Positions 59,623-64,000 of a DNA stretch of 64,000 nucleotides are shown here, piece after piece. This DNA is from Lysobacter sp. K5869 (GTDB taxonomy: Bacteria; Pseudomonadota; Gammaproteobacteria; Xanthomonadales; Xanthomonadaceae). The notes beneath the pieces were generated by a model. That model made no database searches. It saw only the letters and a program-made list of their open reading frames with translations, and was not told the DNA's origin. The stretch spans positions 3,325,001-3,389,000 of the forward strand of contig NZ_CP072597.1 in the NCBI RefSeq assembly GCF_018847975.1, read 5' to 3'. Within the stretch, counting starts at the first letter, position 1. Every line of letters starts with the position of its first letter. A program made the translations under genes and the position numbers.

Positions 59623-60075
59623 TTAGCCGCGGAAGTCCTGATGGCAGGCCTTGCAGGCCTCGCCGATCTGCTCGGCCACCGTGGTCACGCCGGCGCAGCT
59701 CACCGGCGGATTGGTCAGCGCGTTGTCGAGCGCGGCGCGCATCTTGGCCGAATGCTGGGAGAAGCGCTGATCGTCCTTGAGCGAGGGGAAGGCCGGATCG
59801 AGATCGTCGGCCATCGTGCGCAGCGCCTTGATGTGCGGCAGCGTGTCGGTGGCGGCGCAGCGGTTCTGCTTGACCTTGCCGTTGAGCTCGCCCAGATGCC
59901 AGGCCTGCACGTGCATGACGCTGTCGGGGAAATGGTCCTTGCGTTGGTTCAAGGCGTTCATCGTCATCACCGTGGCGATGACGCCGCCGACCAGGCCGAT
60001 CAAAAACAGGAACAGATACTTCGAACCATTGCCTTTGCGCTTCGGCGCGGCGGCGGTGGGCTGGGTGTCGCTCAT
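59623..60075 (-). CDS. Membrane-anchored cytochrome c'-like protein
   Basis: A 150-residue protein. One N-terminal transmembrane helix (YLFLFLIGLVGGVIATVMTM) anchors a periplasmic domain of about 110 residues. It ends in EACKACHQDFRG, which has the single CxxCH heme motif near the C-terminus as in cytochrome c'/c556. A second Cys pair (C79-type NRCAATD and VSCAGV) might make a disulfide. It probably takes part in electron transfer or gas binding. The start at 60075 has GGAGG upstream. Single-gene unit, divergent from tcdA. Confidence 0.85.
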   Translation of the reverse strand: MSDTQPTAAAPKRKGNGSKYLFLFLIGLVGGVIATVMTMNALNQRKDHFPDSVMHVQAWHLGELNGKVKQNRCAATDTLPHIKALRTMADDLDPAFPSLKDDQRFSQHSAKMRAALDNALTNPPVSCAGVTTVAEQIGEACKACHQDFRG

Positions 60076-60333
60076 TGCCTGGCCTCCATCCAAGATCGCG
60101 GCACGATAGCACGGGCGCTTGTGAGCTTGAGATCACGCGGGGCGCGGCGAAGCGCGGGCGGGAGGAGCGATGGGGCAGGGCGCCCGGCGCTCGCGGAAGG
60201 CCGGTTCCGCCGGTCGCGCGGGGCCGGCGGCGAGCGCGTCGCGCAGCGCCCGCGGCTCGCGACGCCATCGCGCCGGCGCGATGGCGGCCCGCTGTTTTCC
60301 ACGCCCCGCGGCGGCGTACGCGGCCGCGCCGCT

Positions 60334-60339
60334 TACAAT
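60334..60339 (+). promoter_or_regulatory. -10-like box (TACAAT) just before tcdA
   Basis: TACAAT ends seven bases before the ATG at 60347. The transcript would be leaderless or nearly so. No Shine-Dalgarno site is seen before the start codon. Confidence 0.5.
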
Positions 60340-60346
60340 AGGCGCA

Positions 60347-61189
60347 ATGAACGCCATCGCTTCCGAATCCCCCGTGTCTTCCGCCGACGCCGATGCCGTG
60401 TGGCAAGAACGCTTCTCCGGCATCGACCGGCTCTACGGCCAGGGCGCCGTCGCCCGCTTCCGCCAGTGCCGGATCGCCGTGGTCGGCATGGGCGGGGTCG
60501 GCTCGTGGGCGGTGGAGGCGCTGGCGCGCACCGGCATCGGCCACCTGACCCTGATCGACGCCGACGACCTGTGCGTGTCCAACACCAACCGCCAGCTGCC
60601 GGCGCTGGCCGGCCAGTACGGTCGGGCCAAAGTCGAGGCGATGGCCGAGCGCTGCCGCGCGATCAATCCGGCCATCGACGTCGACGCGGTGCAGAGCTTC
60701 CTGACCCCGTCCAACCTCAGCGAGCTGCTCGACCGCGGCTTCGATCTGGTGCTCGACGCCTGCGACAGCTTCCGCAGCAAGGTCGAGCTGATCGCCTGGT
60801 GCCGGCGGCGCAAGCTGCCGGTGATCGTGGTCGGCTCGGCCGGCGGCCGCACCGATCCCACCTTGGTGCGGATACGCGATCTCTCGCGCACCGAGCACGA
60901 CGCGATGTTGGCGCTGATCCGCAAGAAGCTGCGCAGCGAATTCAATTTCCCCAAAAACGCGGGCCGTTACTTCAGCGTGTCGGCGATCTATTCGCTGGAG
61001 AACGTGAAGTACCCGCAGCCCGACGGCACGGTGTGCGGGCTGCGGCCCAAGCTCGACGGCGACGCCGCGCTCAAGCTCGATTGCGGCGCCGGGCTCGGCG
61101 CGGCGACCCACATCACCGGCGTGTTCGCGTTCGCAGCGGTGGCGCGGGCGTTGGAGATTCTGCTGAAGCCCAAGGCGACGAAGGATTGA
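60347..61189 (+). CDS. tcdA: tRNA threonylcarbamoyladenosine dehydratase
   Basis: A 280-residue E1-like (ThiF/MoeB) enzyme. RFSGIDRLYGQGAVARFRQC leads to the ATP-binding motif VVGMGGVGSWAVEALARTGI. Then LIDADDLCVSNTNRQLPAL follows, with the conserved Asn-x-x-Arg-Gln. DACDSFRSKVELIAWC and VGSAGGRTDPTLVRIRDLSR are further family marks. It cyclises t6A at position 37 of ANN-reading tRNAs to ct6A. A putative membrane helix at the C-terminus is present (FAFAAVARALEILL). Start fixed by the conserved N-terminus. Confidence 0.92.
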   Translation: MNAIASESPVSSADADAVWQERFSGIDRLYGQGAVARFRQCRIAVVGMGGVGSWAVEALARTGIGHLTLIDADDLCVSNTNRQLPALAGQYGRAKVEAMAERCRAINPAIDVDAVQSFLTPSNLSELLDRGFDLVLDACDSFRSKVELIAWCRRRKLPVIVVGSAGGRTDPTLVRIRDLSRTEHDAMLALIRKKLRSEFNFPKNAGRYFSVSAIYSLENVKYPQPDGTVCGLRPKLDGDAALKLDCGAGLGAATHITGVFAFAAVARALEILLKPKATKD

Positions 61190-61297
61190 GCCGAGGCCGG
61201 TAGTCGGTCGAAAGGTGTCGGAACTAAAGCGGTTCGCGTGAACGCCGCCGCGTCGCCGTCGCCGCTCGCGGGAATCGCTTCGATTCCGATGCGGCGC

Positions 61298-62062
61298 TTA
61301 CGAATCCAATCCGAACAAGCGCCGCGCGTTCGCCGACGTCGCCTGCGCCACTTCTTCGGCCGTCGTCCCGCGCAATTGCGCGATGGTTTCGCAAATCCCG
61401 GTCAGTCGCGCCGGCTCGTTGCGCTGCCCGCGGATCCCCGCATCGGGCTGATCCGGCGCGTCGGTTTCCAACAGCAGGAACTCCAGCGGCATCGTCGCCA
61501 CGATCCGCCGCAGCCGCTGCGCGCGCTCGTAGGTCACCGGCCCGCCCAGGCCGAGCAGGAAGCCGAGCTTCCACAACTGCTCGGCTTGCTCTTCGCTGCC
61601 CGAATAGCTGTGGACCACGCCGCGCAACCCGCCGACGCGGCGGATCGCGGCGAGGGTCGCATCGACCGCGTGGCGCGCGTGCACGATCACCGGCAGGTCG
61701 AACTCGCGCGCCAGTTCCAGCTGGCCGTCGAAGTAGAACGACTGGGTCTCGCGATCCAATCCTTCGACGTAGTAATCCAGCCCGCACTCGCCGACCGCGC
61801 ACGGCCGCTCGCGTTGCAGCCATTCGCGCAGCAGCGGCAGGTGCTCGCGGCAGTGCGCATCGAGGAACATCGGGTGCAGGCCGTAGGCCGGGTGCAGCCC
61901 GGGCGCGGCGGCGCAGACCTCGCGCAGCTTGGGCCAACCGGCGGCGTCGATCGCCGGCACCACCTGCGCGCTCACGCCGGCGGCGCGGGCGCGCGCGACG
62001 ACTTCGGCGCGGTCCGGGTCGAACTCCGCCGCGTCGAGGTGGCAGTGGCTATCGATCAGCAC
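61298..62062 (-). CDS. TatD family hydrolase (metal-dependent DNase)
   Basis: A 254-residue TIM-barrel hydrolase. Motifs: LIDSHCHLDAAEFDPDR (HxH), YGLHPMF, AVGECGLDYYVEGLDRETQS (metal Glu), LPVIVHARHAVDATL and GVVHSYSGSEEQAEQL (His), and LLLETDAPDQP (Asp). This set matches TatD/YjjV 3'-5' exonucleases or related hydrolases. It is followed after 1 base (start/stop 62062-62064) by nothing downstream but is preceded by the DUF6116-like gene, whose stop lies two bases upstream, so both are one operon. Confidence 0.92.
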   Translation of the reverse strand: MLIDSHCHLDAAEFDPDRAEVVARARAAGVSAQVVPAIDAAGWPKLREVCAAAPGLHPAYGLHPMFLDAHCREHLPLLREWLQRERPCAVGECGLDYYVEGLDRETQSFYFDGQLELAREFDLPVIVHARHAVDATLAAIRRVGGLRGVVHSYSGSEEQAEQLWKLGFLLGLGGPVTYERAQRLRRIVATMPLEFLLLETDAPDQPDAGIRGQRNEPARLTGICETIAQLRGTTAEEVAQATSANARRLFGLDS

Positions 62063-62063
62063 G

Positions 62064-62288
62064 TCAGCGCGAGGCCGGCGGCGGCTCGATGCCGGGCTGC
62101 GGCTGCTTGCGCTTCTTCCAGTTGGCCAGCAGCAAGGTGCCCAGGCCGAGCAGGAGTTCGTCGATGAAGGGGATGAAGTCGGGCACCACCAGGTCCAGCG
62201 CGAACAGGCCGGCGGTGAGCAGGAACAGCCGCGGATAGCTCAGGCGGCCGAGGAAACCCATCAGGGGAGCGAGCAGCGGATTGGCCAT
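62064..62288 (-). CDS. Small membrane protein (DUF6116-like)
   Basis: A 74-residue protein with two hydrophobic segments (LLAPLMGFLGRLSYPRLFLL and DFIPFIDELLLGLGTLLLAN) and a basic, Pro-rich tail (WKKRKQPQPG). It resembles the short DUF6116 proteins common in Xanthomonadaceae; this is from memory of the sequence type and not certain. Its stop codon is next to the TatD start, so the genes are co-transcribed and probably translationally coupled. Confidence 0.75.
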   Translation of the reverse strand: MANPLLAPLMGFLGRLSYPRLFLLTAGLFALDLVVPDFIPFIDELLLGLGTLLLANWKKRKQPQPGIEPPPASR

Positions 62289-62501
62289 GGCGGTGAAAGG
62301 CTTGTGATGCAGTTGGCAAACACGCTAGCACGCGGCCGGCGCGGGGTTCATTCCTCGGACAGATTGGCGCGAAAAAGCCCCGATTCAATAGGCACCGGTT
62401 CAGCTTTCCGGTGGTGGAATTAGCTCGCCCAACGCGATCTTTACGTTTTGTAAGGATCGTACCGACGACCACCGCGGTTCCCCCGCTGCAGGAGGCTCCA
62501 A

Positions 62502-63332
62502 ATGAACAAGAATATGATCGCCGTCGCTATCGCGTCGCTGCTGGTAGGCGGCGTGGCGGTAGCGGCTTTCCAGAGCTTCCGCGGTCCCGCCGCTCCGGCC
62601 GCCGCGCTGACCCCGGCCCCGCTCCAGCCGGTGCCCGGCGCGGTCAACGGCGCCACCCCGGCCGGCGACCTCGCCTCCAGCGGCGCGATCAACACCCAGC
62701 CGCAGGTCGATTACGCCGACGTGGTCAACGTCAAGCCGATCAACCAGAAAGAAAAGCTCTACGCGACCGTGATCGGCACCGACCCGGTGCGCGAGACCAA
62801 CACCGTCTCGACCCCGCGCGAAGTGTGCGAGGACGTGGTCGTGCAGGAGCGCCTGCCCGAGCGCGACGGCAACGTCGGCGGCACCGTGGTCGGCGCCGTG
62901 GTCGGCGGCCTGCTCGGCAACCAGATCGGCAAGGGCAACGGCCGCAAGGCCGCGACCGCGGCCGGCGCCGTGGCCGGCGGCTTCGTCGGCAACCGCATCG
63001 ACCGCAACCACGTCGGCGGCCGGGTGGTGAACCGCACCGAGCGCCAGTGCCACACCATTTCCGACACCTCGCAGTCGAGCAAGGTGGTCGCCTACAACGT
63101 GACCTACCGCAATCCGGACGGCACCACCGGCACCATGCGCACCGAGTCCAAGCCGGGCAGCCGCATCTCGCTGGGTTCGGAAAACAAGGTGGTGGGCTAC
63201 GACGTGACCTACCGCTACCAGGGCCAGGAGCAGACCGTCCGCATGGACGAGCGTCCGACCCAGCGTCTGCCGGTGGTCAACGGCCAGGTCGTGACCCAGA
63301 CCGCCGCGCTGGCCGCGCCGAGCCGCGGCTGA
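62502..63332 (+). CDS. Glycine-zipper 2TM domain protein, envelope
   Basis: A 276-residue protein with an N-terminal signal or anchor (MIAVAIASLLVGGVAVAAF). A Pro/Ala linker leads to a beta-rich part (YATVIGTDPVRETNTVSTPR) with Cys (EVCEDVVVQ). Then comes the glycine-zipper segment: GGTVVGAVVGGLLGNQIGKG and ATAAGAVAGGFVGNRIDRN. The C-terminal part repeats a motif twice: SSKVVAYNVTYRNPDGTTGT and ENKVVGYDVTYRYQGQEQTV. This layout is known from SlyB/Rick_17kDa-type outer-membrane proteins. The gene has an AGGAGG-like site before ATG and its own terminator. Confidence 0.88.
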   Translation: MNKNMIAVAIASLLVGGVAVAAFQSFRGPAAPAAALTPAPLQPVPGAVNGATPAGDLASSGAINTQPQVDYADVVNVKPINQKEKLYATVIGTDPVRETNTVSTPREVCEDVVVQERLPERDGNVGGTVVGAVVGGLLGNQIGKGNGRKAATAAGAVAGGFVGNRIDRNHVGGRVVNRTERQCHTISDTSQSSKVVAYNVTYRNPDGTTGTMRTESKPGSRISLGSENKVVGYDVTYRYQGQEQTVRMDERPTQRLPVVNGQVVTQTAALAAPSRG

Positions 63333-63368
63333 GTTCCGCCGGGTCCGCGCGAGCGGATCGGACATCGC

Positions 63369-63404
63369 AAAAACGGGGCCGGTTCGCCGGCTCCGTTTTT
63401 TTTT
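63369..63404 (+). terminator. Intrinsic terminator of the glycine-zipper gene
   Basis: Arms AAAACGGGGCCGG and CCGGCTCCGTTTT around a TTCG loop (one G-U pair), followed by nine T. Confidence 0.9.
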
Positions 63405-63670
63405 GCGCGAAGGGTGGCGCTAAAGAATAATTTTTCTGCGGCGCGCGCGCGGACGCGGCGATTTCGTTTATCGCGCCGAGCGATTTTCGGTGCGCGGAAT
63501 CGATCGCGGCGGGTTTCCCGCGGGGTGAAGAAAACGCCTTGAAAACAGGCCTTTCGCGCATCGCGGCGAACGCGCGCCGGCGCGCGCGGAAACCGCTTAC
63601 GTTCGCCGTTTCCGCGCCGCGTTCCCGATCATTCGCCTGTCCCGGCCTTACCCCGGCTTCGCGCGCCCAT

Positions 63671-63676
63671 TACAAT
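63671..63676 (+). promoter_or_regulatory. -10-like box (TACAAT) of the acyl-CoA dehydrogenase gene
   Basis: TACAAT overlaps an in-frame ATG (63675). With a start of transcription a few bases later, only the ATG at 63714 would be translated. Confidence 0.45.
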
Positions 63677-63713
63677 GGCCGTCTTTCTGCCCAAAACAGG
63701 TCTCCAGCGCGCC

Positions 63714-64000
63714 ATGGCCCTGCATCCCTACGATCTTTACGACGTCCGTTCCCTGCTCAGCGAAGAGGAGCGCGCCGTACAGGACACCGTGGCCCGCTTC
63801 ACCGACGAGCGCGTGATTCCGATCATCGGCGACGCCTTCGACCAAGGCCGTTTCCCCAAGGAGCTGATCCCGGAAATCGCCGACCTCGGCCTGCTGGGCT
63901 CTTCGCTGCCGGAAAAATACGGTTGCGCCGGCCTCAACGCGGTCAGCTACGGCCTGATCTGCCAGGAACTCGAGCGCGGCGACAGCGGCATCCGCAGCTT
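63714..64000 (+). CDS. Acyl-CoA dehydrogenase, glutaryl-CoA dehydrogenase-like (3' truncated)
   Basis: The first 95 residues of an acyl-CoA dehydrogenase; the gene runs out of the window. It reads MALHPYDLYDVRSLLSEEER, then VQDTVARFTDERVIPIIGDA and an alpha-helical N-terminal domain with PEIADLGLLGSSLPEKYGCA and GLNAVSYGLICQELERGDSG IRS. This closely matches GcdH-type enzymes (the GLNxVSYGL...E.ERxDSG block), which convert glutaryl-CoA to crotonyl-CoA in lysine and tryptophan breakdown. The assignment is from the N-terminal domain only. Confidence 0.82.
   Translation, partial: MALHPYDLYDVRSLLSEEERAVQDTVARFTDERVIPIIGDAFDQGRFPKELIPEIADLGLLGSSLPEKYGCAGLNAVSYGLICQELERGDSGIRS

Larger units (their letters stand above)
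63333..63713. other. 381-base region between glycine-zipper gene and acyl-CoA dehydrogenase
   Basis: It holds the terminator at 63369-63404, an AT-rich word (TAAAGAATAATTTTTCTG at 63421), and the promoter of the next gene at its right end. No gene seen. Confidence 0.5.

Noticed and set aside
1..64000. tRNA, rRNA or known riboswitch
   Set aside because: Reading the gaps between genes I saw no cloverleaf or conserved RNA core. A covariance-model search would be decisive.

Overview
The window is high-GC bacterial DNA with dense, mostly single-gene or two-gene transcription units. Gene content points to the Xanthomonadaceae, most likely a Lysobacter-type gliding proteobacterium. The evidence is the many secreted peptidases and lipases, a TonB-dependent receptor, a trimeric autotransporter, GTAG-headed REP palindromes, an alanine/lysine-rich histone H1-like protein, and -10-like boxes placed close to start codons. 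The genus is an inference; no rRNA or tRNA lies in the window to test it. The window looks chromosomal: I see no integrase, transposase, phage module, CRISPR array, origin or rRNA/tRNA gene.

Layout. 1-6.2 kb: the 3' part of an ABC-F ATPase (uup-like), a coupled SRPBCC/AraC pair, a possible HExxH protein, the RNA cyclic phosphodiesterase ThpR and a lysine-rich DUF1801/YdeI-type protein. 6.4-12.3 kb: on the minus strand an EEP-family lipoprotein, an M14 carboxypeptidase and an unknown lipoprotein, then on the plus strand a glutathione transferase and an unknown secreted protein. 12.4-22.8 kb: POT peptide transporter, rhomboid protease, small acidic protein, H1-like protein, small GNAT, RluF, DUF3298-like lipoprotein, cyclopropane fatty acid synthase and an amino-acid permease. 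22.9-24.1 kb: two unknown small paralogues set in very GC-rich spacers. 24.4-31.8 kb: glycerophosphodiesterase, sirtuin, a large trimeric autotransporter with near-identical internal repeats, and upstream of it a winged-helix regulator whose receiver domain appears to lack the phospho-acceptor Asp.

31.8-46.6 kb: M3 oligopeptidase, VOC protein, amidohydrolase, TonB-dependent receptor, glutathione peroxidase, a divergent acyltransferase-3 / membrane LytTR regulator pair, an overlapping ferredoxin-NADP reductase / TlpA-like pair, and tex. 46.6-56.5 kb: GFA protein, PQQ sugar dehydrogenase, ABC exporter, RidA protein, small membrane protein, class I fumarase, patatin-like lipase, outer-membrane phospholipase A and a DUF456 protein. 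56.7-64 kb: cold-shock protein, M35 (deuterolysin/Lys-N type) metalloendopeptidase, glycine-zipper lipoprotein, membrane-anchored cytochrome c'-like protein, TcdA, TatD-family nuclease, small membrane protein, a second glycine-zipper protein and the start of a glutaryl-CoA-dehydrogenase-like gene.

How the genes fit together. A large share of products act outside the cytoplasm: M14, M3 and M35 peptidases, GlpQ-like esterase, OMPLA, adhesin, receptor and lipoproteins. POT and APC transporters could import the products. This suits a predatory or saprophytic life on peptides and lipids. The most distinctive parts are the small paralogue pair at 23-24 kb, the repeat-bearing adhesin with its unusual regulator and AT-rich promoter island, and several families of palindromic repeats. 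I found no clear multi-gene defence or biosynthetic system.
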